Part shown: positions 8,344 through 16,240 of the stretch, in pieces
Position numbering within the stretch: the stretch's first letter is position 1
Layout of the letters: the number at the start of each line of letters is the position of its first letter
DNA from: Isoptericola peretonis
Lineage (GTDB): Bacteria; Actinomycetota; Actinomycetes; Actinomycetales; Cellulomonadaceae
Direction: 5' to 3'
Assembly: GCA_023241745.1 (NCBI GenBank)
Contig: JALQCY010000002.1
Coordinates: 620,001 to 684,000 of the forward strand
DNA length: 64,000 nt
Notes under the pieces: generated by a model
Told to the model about the DNA's origin: nothing
What the model saw: the letters and a program-made list of their open reading frames with translations, nothing else
Database searches by the model: none
Program-made: the position numbers and the translations under genes

Positions 8344-9012
8344 ATGACGACGGTCTGTGCGGGGACCACGGGTCGGACGGTGGGGCGTGCCGCAGGGCGT
8401 GCCGACGAGGGTGCGACGTTCGTGCTGGTGGGCGGTGTGCCGGGTGCTGGCAAGAGCACGGCGCTGGCGTGGGTGTCGGGCCTGCGGCCGGGCGTGCGGG
8501 TGCTGGACAGCGAGCAGGCGCGGCGCGGGCTGAGGGCGCGGGTGCCGCGGCGGGTGCCGTACGCGGTCTACCGGCCGGTGGTGCACGCGTGGCACGTGTG
8601 GGGTGTGGTCCGGACGGTGCTGGCGGGACCTTCCGGGTGGGGCTCCGGCGGGATCGGTGACGGCGCCGGGGCGCTGGTGGTGCACGACCCGGCGACGTCG
8701 GCGGCGCGCCGGCGGTGGTGGGCGTGGCTGGCGCGGCGGGGTGGGTGGCGTCCGGTGCTGGTGATGGTGGACGTCGAGCGCGCGGAGGCGTTGTCGGGGC
8801 AGGTGGCGCGGGGCCGGGTGGTGCGGTCGAAGGCGTTCGCGCGCCACTGGGGTCGGTGGGCGGCTCAGCGGGAACGGTTGGTGTCGGTGGCGGGCGGCGC
8901 GGACGGTGGCTGGGAGCAGGTGTGCGTGGTGGAGCGGGCCGGGGCGGCGGGGGCGGTGCTGTCGGTGGTCGACGGGCGAACCCTGGTGGGGGCGGGTGGC
9001 CGGTCGGGCTAG
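8344..9012 (+). CDS. P-loop ATPase/kinase of unknown role
   Basis: The 222-residue protein has a clear Walker A motif (VGGVPGAGKST, about residues 29-39) and a kinase-like Asp in LVMVDV (about 140). The layout resembles small AAA_33/zeta-like nucleotide kinases that phosphorylate a small molecule. Its third codon positions use G more than its neighbours do, giving a GTG-rich gene, which may hint at a different history. The stop TAG forms part of the TAGGGT element of the next gene, so the two are adjacent but probably separately promoted. The substrate cannot be inferred. Confidence 0.65.
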   Translation: MTTVCAGTTGRTVGRAAGRADEGATFVLVGGVPGAGKSTALAWVSGLRPGVRVLDSEQARRGLRARVPRRVPYAVYRPVVHAWHVWGVVRTVLAGPSGWGSGGIGDGAGALVVHDPATSAARRRWWAWLARRGGWRPVLVMVDVERAEALSGQVARGRVVRSKAFARHWGRWAAQRERLVSVAGGADGGWEQVCVVERAGAAGAVLSVVDGRTLVGAGGRSG

Positions 9013-9022
9013 GGTCCGGCCC

Positions 9023-9475
9023 ATGACGTCGTCGGTGCTGCAGGGGTCCGCGCTGGGTCGGCTGGTCGCGCACGTGCGGGAGGTGGGCGACGGCGTGGTG
9101 TCGACGCTGGGGCCGGACGGTGGGCCGCAGGCGGCGTACCTGCCGCTGGCGGTGACGGACGCGGGTGAGCTGGTCTTCGACGCCCGGGCGTCGTCGCGCA
9201 AGGTGGCGAACGTGGCGCGGGATCCGCGGGTGGCCGTGGTGGTGGGTGGCCGCGAGGGCACGACGCTGCAGGTGCAGGGCGTGGCGGACGTCCCGGCGGG
9301 GCCGGACCGCGAGCGGTGCGCGGCGGCGTACGGGCGGGAGTTCCCGCAGTTCGTGGCGTCGTTGACGGACCCGGGGATCGTGGTGGTCCGCGTGCGGGTG
9401 CTGTGGGCCCGGTGGGGGGACTTCCGGGTCTCTCCCCCGGTGCTGGAGGATCTGTCGGACGGCGGGCGTGGCTGA
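9023..9475 (+). CDS. PPOX-family flavin-binding split-barrel protein
   Basis: This 150-residue protein belongs to the pyridoxamine 5'-phosphate oxidase-like family, whose members bind FMN, F420 or heme. The early strands carry a typical VSTLGPDGGPQAAYLPL segment, then ASSRKVANVARDPRVAVVV, where Arg/Lys usually contact the cofactor phosphate. A TAGGGT element ends 7 nt before the ATG, so a leaderless mRNA is likely. Its stop lies within the start of the next gene (8-bp overlap), which indicates coupling. The cofactor is not certain. Confidence 0.75.
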   Translation: MTSSVLQGSALGRLVAHVREVGDGVVSTLGPDGGPQAAYLPLAVTDAGELVFDARASSRKVANVARDPRVAVVVGGREGTTLQVQGVADVPAGPDRERCAAAYGREFPQFVASLTDPGIVVVRVRVLWARWGDFRVSPPVLEDLSDGGRG

Positions 9476-10094
9476 GGTGGGTCACCTGCCGCCGGCGGAG
9501 TTCCACCGCTGGTACGGGGGTTGGGACGCGCTGGACCCGTCGTCGGTCGTCGGCTTCATGGAGGGTTTCGGGCGCCCCTGGTGGGTCGTCGGCGGTTGGG
9601 CGGTCGAGAGGTACACCGGCGTGCCCCGGTCGCACGAGGACCTGGACGTCTCGATCTTCGCCTCGGACGCCGAGGCCTTCCGTCGCTTCGTGGCGGACCG
9701 GTGGACGACGTGGAACATGGACCAGGGGTGGTTGCGTCCCTTCGACGAGCGGTTCCGCGACGTGCGCCCGGGCAGCTCCCTGTGGGTGCGCAGGAACGCG
9801 CAGTCTCCGTGGGTGCTCGACGTGCCGCTGACCCCGCAGGAGGGTGGGCGCTGGACGAACAAGAAGCTGCCGGGGCACTCGGCGCCGCTGGACGAGGTCA
9901 CGTGGGTCGCGGACGACGGGCTGCGGTACCTGTGCCCGGAGATCGCGCTGTTCATGAAGCACCCGCAGGTCCGGGGGAAGGACCGCGTCGACGCCGCGAC
10001 GCTCCTTCCTCGGCTCGACGACCGGCAGCGCCGGTGGCTCCGTGACGCCGTCGCGCAGGTGCGGCCCGGGCATCCGTGGCTGGACCTCCTCTGA
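9468..10094 (+). CDS. Nucleotidyltransferase-fold protein (aminoglycoside adenylyltransferase-like)
   Basis: The 208-residue protein has the Pol-beta nucleotidyltransferase signature VVGGWAVERYTG followed by SHEDLDVSIF, where the two Asp residues would bind metal. This arrangement is seen in aminoglycoside 2''-adenylyltransferase-like proteins and in many uncharacterised relatives. GTG 9468 overlaps the preceding gene by 8 bp. A resistance role is possible but unproven. The rest of the protein has charged and aromatic patches with no further motif. Confidence 0.65.
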   Translation: MAEVGHLPPAEFHRWYGGWDALDPSSVVGFMEGFGRPWWVVGGWAVERYTGVPRSHEDLDVSIFASDAEAFRRFVADRWTTWNMDQGWLRPFDERFRDVRPGSSLWVRRNAQSPWVLDVPLTPQEGGRWTNKKLPGHSAPLDEVTWVADDGLRYLCPEIALFMKHPQVRGKDRVDAATLLPRLDDRQRRWLRDAVAQVRPGHPWLDLL

Positions 10095-10164
10095 TCCTGC
10101 TGCGGCGCGTCCGCGCAGGTGCCGGCTGGTGCCGCGGTGGTGCGGCGACCCCTAGCCTGTGCGC

Positions 10165-10968
10165 ATGACCCTCGTACACGACGTCGCCGGTGACCCCGGC
10201 GCGCCCGCCGTCCTGCTGCTGCACGCCGGGGTGGCCGACCGCCGCATGTGGGACGGCCTCGCGCCCGCCCTGGGCGGTCCCTTCCGGGTGATCCGCCCGG
10301 ACCTACGCGGCTTCGGCGACTCTCCGCTGCCGGTGGGCGGGCCCGAGTACACCAACGCCGGTGACCTGGCGGCGCTGCTGGACGACCTGGGCGTGGAGGA
10401 TGCCGCGGTGGTGGGCGCGTCGTTCGGCGGCAAGGTCGCCCTCGAGCTCGCGTCGGCGCACCCCGGCCGGGTGCGTGAGCTGGTGCTGCTGTGCCCGGCG
10501 GCCCCGGGCGTCCCCGACACGGAGGCCTCCGACGCGTTCGACGCCGAGGAGGGGCGGCTGCTCGAGGCCGGCGACGTCGAGGGCGCGGTGCGGCTCAACG
10601 TGACGACGTGGCTCGGGCCGGACGCCGACGACGCGGCACGGGAGGCGCTCGCGGTGATGCAGCGGCAGGCGTTCGAGGTGCAGCTGGCCGCCGACGCGGC
10701 CGCGAGCGCCGCCGGGGTGCCGGAGCCGGGGCCGAGCCCGGTCGAGGTCGACCTGGCGGGGATCCACGTGCCGACGTTCGTCGTCGAGGGGGCGCACGAC
10801 ATGGACATGCTGCGTGCGTGCGCACGGCACGTGGCGGCGACGGTGCCGGGGGCGGAGCTGTCGGTGCTGGAATGGGCGGGGCACCTGCCGGCCCTGGAGC
10901 GTCCGGACGCGATGCTGGCGCTGCTGCTGGACGTGCTGCGCGACGACCCGACGGTCCACGCCCCCTGA
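10165..10968 (+). CDS. Alpha/beta-fold hydrolase (Ser nucleophile)
   Basis: This 267-residue hydrolase has the oxyanion-loop LLLHAG near residue 18, the nucleophile elbow GASFGG (Ser about 90), an acid in EGAHDMD and a His in WAGHLPALERP, so the triad is complete. It resembles the 3-oxoadipate enol-lactonase/esterase branch. ATG 10165 follows TAGCCT by 6 nt. It is convergent with the TSUP gene, only 4 bp away. The substrate is unknown. Confidence 0.82.
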   Translation: MTLVHDVAGDPGAPAVLLLHAGVADRRMWDGLAPALGGPFRVIRPDLRGFGDSPLPVGGPEYTNAGDLAALLDDLGVEDAAVVGASFGGKVALELASAHPGRVRELVLLCPAAPGVPDTEASDAFDAEEGRLLEAGDVEGAVRLNVTTWLGPDADDAAREALAVMQRQAFEVQLAADAAASAAGVPEPGPSPVEVDLAGIHVPTFVVEGAHDMDMLRACARHVAATVPGAELSVLEWAGHLPALERPDAMLALLLDVLRDDPTVHAP

Positions 10969-10972
10969 GCGG

Positions 10973-11614
10973 TCAGCGGGTCAGCCACTGGTCGTGCACG
11001 ATCTTGACGACCAGGGCGGTCACCACGAGCAGCAGGACGACGCGGACGAACCCTGAGCCGCGTGCGAGGGCGGTGCGGGCGCCGACGACGCCGCTGTAGA
11101 ACCCGACGGCGCACGCCCCGACGGCGAGCACCACGACCCGGTGCCGCCCGCGCGGGACCGGCGCCGGCGGCGCGGCCGGCTCGGGGGGCGACGGGGGCTC
11201 GGGCGCGGCGTCGCGCGGGGGTGCGGGCCGGTCCCCGGGGCGGGCGACGACCGCCCAGGCCCCGACGCCGACGAGCGTGGCGGCCACGACGAGGGTGATC
11301 GCGTCCCGCGGCAGGTGGGAGGCGGTGACGGCGCCGGCGAGCGCCGTGGGCACCCCGAGCCCGGCGGCCGCGAGCGCCCGCCGCCGGTCGAGGCCCACCC
11401 GCGAGACGTACGTGAGGGCCGCGCCGGAGGTGCCGGTGATCGCGACGAGCTTGTTGGTGCCGAGCACGGTGGCGACCGGGGCCGTCGGCAGGGCGAGCAA
11501 GAGGGCGGGGACCTGCACGAGCCCGCCGCCGCCGACGACGGCGTCGAGCCATCCGGCGGCGAAGGCGACGGCGACCAGCAGGACGACGGTGGCGGGGTCG
11601 ACCTGGAGGTCCAC
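10973..11614 (-). CDS. TSUP/TauE-SafE permease with internal deletion
   Basis: TSUP proteins are membrane permeases for sulfite, sulfonates or related anions, built from two repeats of about four helices. The first repeat is intact (GWLDAVVGGGG at 21-31, then TNKLVAITG). A Pro/Ala-rich linker (about 125-155) follows. The second repeat starts with GFYSG (171-175) but jumps straight to VVGARTALARGSGFVR, which normally comes about 65 residues later. The PGTG motif and about two helices are missing without a frameshift. At 213 residues it is short. It may be non-functional, or need a partner. GTG 11614 follows GAGGAG. Confidence 0.78.
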   Translation of the reverse strand: MDLQVDPATVVLLVAVAFAAGWLDAVVGGGGLVQVPALLLALPTAPVATVLGTNKLVAITGTSGAALTYVSRVGLDRRRALAAAGLGVPTALAGAVTASHLPRDAITLVVAATLVGVGAWAVVARPGDRPAPPRDAAPEPPSPPEPAAPPAPVPRGRHRVVVLAVGACAVGFYSGVVGARTALARGSGFVRVVLLLVVTALVVKIVHDQWLTR

Positions 11615-11805
11615 GGGGCTTCTCCTCGTTGCGGGGGGCGGCCCGAGGGCCCCGGCACGCCCGTCCAGGCGGCCGCGTCGTACAGGGCGGGAGAGGGACG
11701 GCCCGCGCCCGGCGACACGGCGGGCCCCGACATTCGACGAGGGCGAAAACTCCGTGGCGGGTGCTGGGGGCGACTACCGTGGTGGGGCGGACGAAGGTGG
11801 TGACC

Positions 11806-12792
11806 ATGCTCACGATCGAGCTCACGGCCGAGGACCTCGTGCGGCTGCGTGTCCCGGGACGGGCGGACGCGACGTGGGACACGGTGCTGAGCCTGCACCT
11901 GCTGCAGAACCGGCAGAGCGCGGCGGTGTTCGACCCGTGGCGCGCCCAGGTGCGGCGGCGGGTCGCCGACGCGGGGCTGACGAGGACCGTCGTGGCCCTG
12001 GCGCGGCTGGCGCCGTTCGCGTCGTACTTCCCGGACTTCCTCACTCCGACGCCCGCGGACGGCGGGATCGAGGCGGCGGCGGACCGGGTGGCGAGCACAC
12101 CCCGGGATCGGCTGGCCCGCGAGCTGGCCATGACGTTCCCGGCCGGTGCGCCGCCGTGGGTCCGCCGGATCGCGAGCGGCGAGGCGCGCGCGATGCGGTG
12201 GCTGGCGGGCGCCCTGTGCCGGTATCACGAGGTGGCGGTCGCGCCGTACGCGCCGGCGACGGCCCCGGCGCTCGCGACCGACCGGGCGGCGCGCGACGCG
12301 GCGTTGCGGCACGGCGGGCTGCAGGGCCTGGTGGGCAGCTTCGACCCGATGTTGCGGCGCGACGGCCGCCGGTGGACCGGCTGGTACCCGGTGTCCCGGA
12401 CGGTGGTGCTGCACGGGCGGCCGTTGACGGTGGTGCCGTCGGTGTTCTGCGTGCTGGCGCCGGTGGTGCTGGAGGACGACGCCCTCGACCCCGTGCTGGT
12501 GTACCCGGTGGACCCGGCGCCGGGCTGGCTGGCCCGCGGTGGCGGCGCCGGGGACCAGGAACGGATGGCGCAGCTGATCGGGCCGACCCGGGCTCGCGCG
12601 CTGGAGGTCCTCGACACGACCCGCACGACCACGGAGCTGGCGCGGGCCCTGGACCTCACGCCGGCGACGGCCAGCCGGCACGCGACGGTGCTGCGCGAGG
12701 CGGGGCTCGTGTCGTCGGAGCGGCAGGGCAACCGGGTCCTGCACACCCGCACCCGGCTGGGCGACGCGCTGCTGGCCGGCCGTCTGGGCTGA
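11806..12792 (+). CDS. ArsR-type winged-helix transcriptional regulator
   Basis: This 328-residue protein carries an N-terminal ligand or regulatory region (DUF5937-like by layout) and a C-terminal winged helix around residues 262-328, with the recognition-helix stretch LDLTPATASRHATVLREAGL. That is the ArsR/MarR-like HTH. The ATG at 11806 has AAGGTGG 5 nt upstream. The longer upstream frame is Arg-rich noise. It is divergent from the TSUP gene, with about 190 bp between starts, so it might control that gene. No operator palindrome stands out. Confidence 0.75.
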   Translation: MLTIELTAEDLVRLRVPGRADATWDTVLSLHLLQNRQSAAVFDPWRAQVRRRVADAGLTRTVVALARLAPFASYFPDFLTPTPADGGIEAAADRVASTPRDRLARELAMTFPAGAPPWVRRIASGEARAMRWLAGALCRYHEVAVAPYAPATAPALATDRAARDAALRHGGLQGLVGSFDPMLRRDGRRWTGWYPVSRTVVLHGRPLTVVPSVFCVLAPVVLEDDALDPVLVYPVDPAPGWLARGGGAGDQERMAQLIGPTRARALEVLDTTRTTTELARALDLTPATASRHATVLREAGLVSSERQGNRVLHTRTRLGDALLAGRLG

Positions 12793-12862
12793 CGGACGCC
12801 CACCACCCCGCTGCGGCGGCCGTGGACACCTGCGCGAAACATGCGACGGCGAGGATCGTGGC

Positions 12863-13360
12863 GTGATCGTCGCCCCCGACTCCCCCGGCCGCGCCGACGT
12901 GCGCGCCCTGCTGGCCGAGCACCTGTCCGACATGCACGCCACGTCTCCCGCCGAGTCGGTGCACGCGCTCGACGTCGGCGCCCTGCTGGCCCCGGGCGTG
13001 ACGTTCCTGACGGCGCGCGACGCCGACGGCGCGCTCCTCGGGTGCGGGGCGCTGAAGGAGCTCGCCCCCGCGGCAGCGGGTGCCGGGCGGCCGGCCGGCC
13101 ACGGCGAGGTCAAGTCGATGCGCACCGCCCGCGGCGCTCGCGGCCGGGGCGTGGCGACCGCGGTGCTCGCGCGGCTCCTCGACGTGGCGCGCGAGCGCGG
13201 GTACGCGCGGGTCAGCCTCGAGACGGGGCCGCAGGAGTTCTTCGCCCCCGCCCGGCGCCTGTACGCGCGGCACGGGTTCGAGCCGTGCGGACCGTTCGAC
13301 GCGTACGGCCCCGACCCGTACAGCGTGTTCCTCACCCTCGACCTGAGCCCCGCCGCATAG
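12863..13360 (+). CDS. GNAT-family N-acetyltransferase
   Basis: This 165-residue acetyltransferase has the acetyl-CoA pyrophosphate-binding motif TARGARGRGVATAVLARLL (motif A, R/Q-x-x-G-x-G/A), preceded by the strand GEVKSM and followed by LYARHGFEPCGPF. It resembles small PhnO/YjgM-type enzymes. The GTG at 12863 is the start nearest the homology. The stop codon TAG doubles as part of a TAGCCT element for the next gene. The substrate amine is unknown. Confidence 0.82.
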   Translation: MIVAPDSPGRADVRALLAEHLSDMHATSPAESVHALDVGALLAPGVTFLTARDADGALLGCGALKELAPAAAGAGRPAGHGEVKSMRTARGARGRGVATAVLARLLDVARERGYARVSLETGPQEFFAPARRLYARHGFEPCGPFDAYGPDPYSVFLTLDLSPAA

Positions 13361-13369
13361 CCTCCCCGG

Positions 13370-14284
13370 ATGGACGAGACCCCCGCACCGTCGGGCACGA
13401 CGCCGGGCCTCCGGCAGCCGCTGCTGGAGCGCCGCTTCGCGTGGCGGGGGCGGGACGTCGCCTGGACGGCGTTCGGCTCGGGGCCGCCGCTCGTGTTCTG
13501 CCACGGCACCCCGTGGTCGTCGTGGCTGTGGGAGCCGTACGCCCGCGCCCTGGCCGCGCAGTTCACGGTGCACCTGTGGGACATGCCCGGCTACGGGGCC
13601 TCGTCCCGGCGACCGGAGCACCCGGTCGACCTCGGGGTGCAGGGTGAGCTGTTCGCCGCGCTGCTCGAGCACTGGGCGCCCGCCTGGGACGACCAGGGTC
13701 GGGACGGCCGGGCCGGTCGGGCCGATCCGGCCGTGGGGCCGCACGTCGTCGCGCACGACTACGGCGGTGCGGTGAGCCTGCGCGCCGCGCTGCTGCACGG
13801 CGCCCGGTACGCGTCGCTGTGCCTGGTGGACGTGGTGGCGCTGCGCCCGTGGGGCTCGCCGTACTTCTCGCTGGTGCGCGAGCACGCCGACGTGTTCTCC
13901 GCCACGCCCGCCGCGGTGCACCGTGGCGCGCTGGAGGCGTACGTGCGCACGGCGGCGCACCGCCCGCTGCGCCCGGAGGACCTGGAGGCGCTCGTCGCCC
14001 CCTGGACCGGCGCGCAGGGGCAGGCCGCGTTCTACCGGCAGGTCGCGCAGGCCGACGAGCGGTACACGGCCGAGCTGGAGCCGCTGCTCGGCGCGCTGGA
14101 CGTGCCCACCCGCGTGCTGTGGGGCGAGCAGGACACGTGGATCCCCGCCGACCGGGCACAGCGCCTGGCCGACGCGCTCCCGCACGCCGACGCCCGGCTG
14201 CTGCCCGGCGCCGGGCACCTGGTGCAGCTCGACGCGCCCGTCGCGCTCGCCGTCGAGCTGCACCGCTGGCTGACGACGGCGTGA
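13370..14284 (+). CDS. Alpha/beta hydrolase with Asp nucleophile (dehalogenase/epoxide hydrolase type)
   Basis: The 304-residue protein has CHGTPWSSWLW as oxyanion loop and HDYGGAV as nucleophile elbow, so the nucleophile is Asp rather than Ser. An Asp nucleophile is characteristic of haloalkane dehalogenases and epoxide hydrolases, which attack C-X or epoxide carbons through an ester intermediate. The acid GEQDTW and the base GAGHLVQLD are also present. A TAGCCT element ends 6 nt before the ATG. It is convergent with the Lrp gene. The cap domain (about 140-220) does not tell which of the two activities applies. Confidence 0.8.
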   Translation: MDETPAPSGTTPGLRQPLLERRFAWRGRDVAWTAFGSGPPLVFCHGTPWSSWLWEPYARALAAQFTVHLWDMPGYGASSRRPEHPVDLGVQGELFAALLEHWAPAWDDQGRDGRAGRADPAVGPHVVAHDYGGAVSLRAALLHGARYASLCLVDVVALRPWGSPYFSLVREHADVFSATPAAVHRGALEAYVRTAAHRPLRPEDLEALVAPWTGAQGQAAFYRQVAQADERYTAELEPLLGALDVPTRVLWGEQDTWIPADRAQRLADALPHADARLLPGAGHLVQLDAPVALAVELHRWLTTA

Positions 14285-14327
14285 CCGTGCCGGACTGTGC
14301 CCGAGAATGCCCGAGGGTGCCCGACGG

Positions 14328-14879
14328 TCAGTACCAGCTCGCCCGCGCGTGCTGGAAGATGAGGTTGGTCTCGGTGAGCGCCACGTCCGGGTCGGTGGAC
14401 AGGTGCTCGATGACGAACTCGTTCAGGGCGTCGGAGTCCGCCGCGGCCACGTGCACGAAGAAGTCGTGCGCGCCGCCCAGCAGGAAGACGTTCAGCACCC
14501 CCGGCAGCTCCGCGAGCCGCTGCAGGTAGCCGCTCAGGCGGGTGCGGGCCGCGCCGCGCATCTGCACGGCGATCATCGCCTGCAGCGGGTGCCCGGCGCG
14601 CGCCGGGTCCACGTCGGCGTGGAAGCCCCGGATCACGCCCCGCTCCCGGAGCTGGCGCACCCGCGTCAAGCACGTGGACGGCGCCACCCCCGCCTTGGCC
14701 GCCAGCGCGTTGTTCGGGATCCGCGCGTCCTCCGCGAGCGCCGCGAGGAGCCGTTGGTCGACGTCGTCCAGGAGCACGGGCTCCGGCCCGCGGCGGTCCA
14801 AGCCCCAGGACGGGTCGGGTCGAACATCCTTCGGTCGAGGCTGGCGTGGCACGGGCCGAGACGGGCCTGTTGTCGGCAT
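14328..14879 (-). CDS. Lrp/AsnC-family regulator, probably of ald
   Basis: This 183-residue regulator has an N-terminal HTH (LDDVDQRLLAALAEDARIPNN, then the recognition helix around VAPSTCLTRVRQL) and a C-terminal RAM effector domain (MIAVQMRGAARTRL ... GAHDFFVHVAA). It is divergent from alanine dehydrogenase, the same arrangement as AldR/ald in mycobacteria, where the regulator responds to amino acids. The first 35 residues look non-conserved and one half of an operator-like repeat lies inside them, so the true start may be GTG 14777. Confidence 0.85.
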   Translation of the reverse strand: MPTTGPSRPVPRQPRPKDVRPDPSWGLDRRGPEPVLLDDVDQRLLAALAEDARIPNNALAAKAGVAPSTCLTRVRQLRERGVIRGFHADVDPARAGHPLQAMIAVQMRGAARTRLSGYLQRLAELPGVLNVFLLGGAHDFFVHVAAADSDALNEFVIEHLSTDPDVALTETNLIFQHARASWY

Positions 14880-14928
14880 GCGGCCAATCTACCGAAGGAT
14901 GTGCGGATTCGTGGCGCGTGGCCGAATC
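14824..14928. promoter_or_regulatory. Inverted-repeat operator region between the Lrp gene and ald
   Basis: ACATCCTTCGGT (14824-14835) recurs as its exact reverse complement ACCGAAGGATGT at 14891-14902. A second inverted pair, GATTCG and CGAATC, lies at 14906-14911 and 14923-14928. Two separated arms suit octameric Lrp proteins that wrap DNA. Confidence 0.6.
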
Positions 14929-15035
14929 GGCCCGGCACACTGGGGTGTGAGCGGGGTCACACGCCCTGCGACCTGCCCATCGACCCGGGCCACGAGCCGC
15001 GGGCCACGGTCACGAGCCACGAAGGCGGACTCACC

Positions 15036-16148
15036 ATGCGCATCGGCGTCCCGAAGGAAGTCAAGAACCACGAGTACCGGGTGGCGATCACGCCCGCCGG
15101 CGTGCACGAGCTGGTCGCCCACGGGCACGAGGTCGCCGTGCAGGCCGGGGCGGGTCTCGGCTCCGCGATCACGGACGAGGAGTACCGGGCCGCCGGGGCG
15201 CGGGTCGTCGCCGACGCCGACACGGTGTGGGGCGAGGCCGAGACGGTGCTGAAGGTCAAGGAGCCCGTCGCGCAGGAGTACCACCGGCTGCGGCCCGGCC
15301 TGGTGCTGTTCACCTACCTGCACCTCGCGGCCGACAAGGCACTGACCGAGGAGCTGCTCGCGCGCGAGGTCACGGCCGTCGCGTACGAGACGGTGCAGAC
15401 CCCCGACGGGCGGCTGCCGCTGCTGGCCCCCATGTCCGAGGTGGCGGGCCGCCTCGCCCCGCAGGTCGGCGCGGCCACGCTGCTGCGCGGCGCCGGCGGG
15501 CGCGGCGTCCTGCTCGGCGGGGTGCCCGGCGTCCCCGCGGGGCACGTGGTGATCCTTGGCGCCGGGGTGTCGGGGATGAACGCCGCCCGCATCGCCGTGG
15601 GGCTGGGCGCCCGCGTCACCCTCCTGGACACCAGCGCCGACGCGCTCAAGGCCGCCGACCGCGAGCTCGGCGGGCGGGTGCAGACGCTCGCGTCGAACCG
15701 GCTCACGCTCACCGAGGCGGTGCTGGAGGCGGACCTCGTGATCGGCGCCGTCCTGGTCCCCGGTGCGAAGGCGCCCGTGCTGGTGCCGAACGACGTCGTC
15801 GCCCGCATGCGGCCCGGCGCCGTGCTGGTGGACATCGCCGTGGACCAGGGCGGCTGCTTCGAGGACTCGCGCCCCACCACGCACGACGACCCCACGTTCG
15901 CCGTGCACGAGACGCTCTTCTACTGCGTGGCCAACATGCCCGGCGCGGTGCCCCGCACGTCCACGTACGCCCTGACGAACGTGACGCTGCCCTACGCCGT
16001 GGCGCTCGCGGACCAGGGCTGGCGGGAGGCCCTGCGCCGCGACCCGGTGCTGGCGCACGGCCTCAACGTGCACGACGGGCGCGTGACCAACGCCGGCGTC
16101 GCCCAGGCGCACTCCCTGGAGCACCGGGACGTCGCCGCCGTCCTGTAG
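15036..16148 (+). CDS. ald: Alanine dehydrogenase
   Basis: Ald interconverts L-alanine and pyruvate plus ammonium using NAD, linking nitrogen use and redox balance. The 370-residue protein begins with the conserved MRIGVPKEVKNHEYRVA. It has the substrate Lys/His regions (VKEPVAQEY, LFTYLHLA), the Rossmann motif VILGAGVSGMNAA and the conserved NMPGAVPRTSTYALTN near the C-terminus. The length is exactly that of the family. ATG 15036 has GAAGGCGG upstream. Control is likely by the divergent Lrp-type regulator. A long hairpin follows the stop. Confidence 0.97.
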   Translation: MRIGVPKEVKNHEYRVAITPAGVHELVAHGHEVAVQAGAGLGSAITDEEYRAAGARVVADADTVWGEAETVLKVKEPVAQEYHRLRPGLVLFTYLHLAADKALTEELLAREVTAVAYETVQTPDGRLPLLAPMSEVAGRLAPQVGAATLLRGAGGRGVLLGGVPGVPAGHVVILGAGVSGMNAARIAVGLGARVTLLDTSADALKAADRELGGRVQTLASNRLTLTEAVLEADLVIGAVLVPGAKAPVLVPNDVVARMRPGAVLVDIAVDQGGCFEDSRPTTHDDPTFAVHETLFYCVANMPGAVPRTSTYALTNVTLPYAVALADQGWREALRRDPVLAHGLNVHDGRVTNAGVAQAHSLEHRDVAAVL

Positions 16149-16164
16149 CCGTCGTCTAGCCGTC

Positions 16165-16220
16165 GTGGGCGCGAGGCGCGCCGCTGTCCGTCGACGGACG
16201 GCGGCGTGGCTCGCGCCCAC
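16165..16220. terminator. Bidirectional hairpin between ald and rnz
   Basis: GTGGGCGCGAG (16165-16175) pairs with CTCGCGCCCAC (16210-16220). An inner arm, CCGCTGTCCG with CGGACGGCGG, extends the stem. There is no U-tract. The two genes converge here. Confidence 0.65.
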
Positions 16221-16240
16221 AACAGGTCAGGGCCGGCGAC

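Noticed and set aside
14285..14327. Three copies of TGCCCGA about 10 bp apart between two convergent genes
   Set aside because: Too short and degenerate to call a repeat. It could be a weak terminator remnant.
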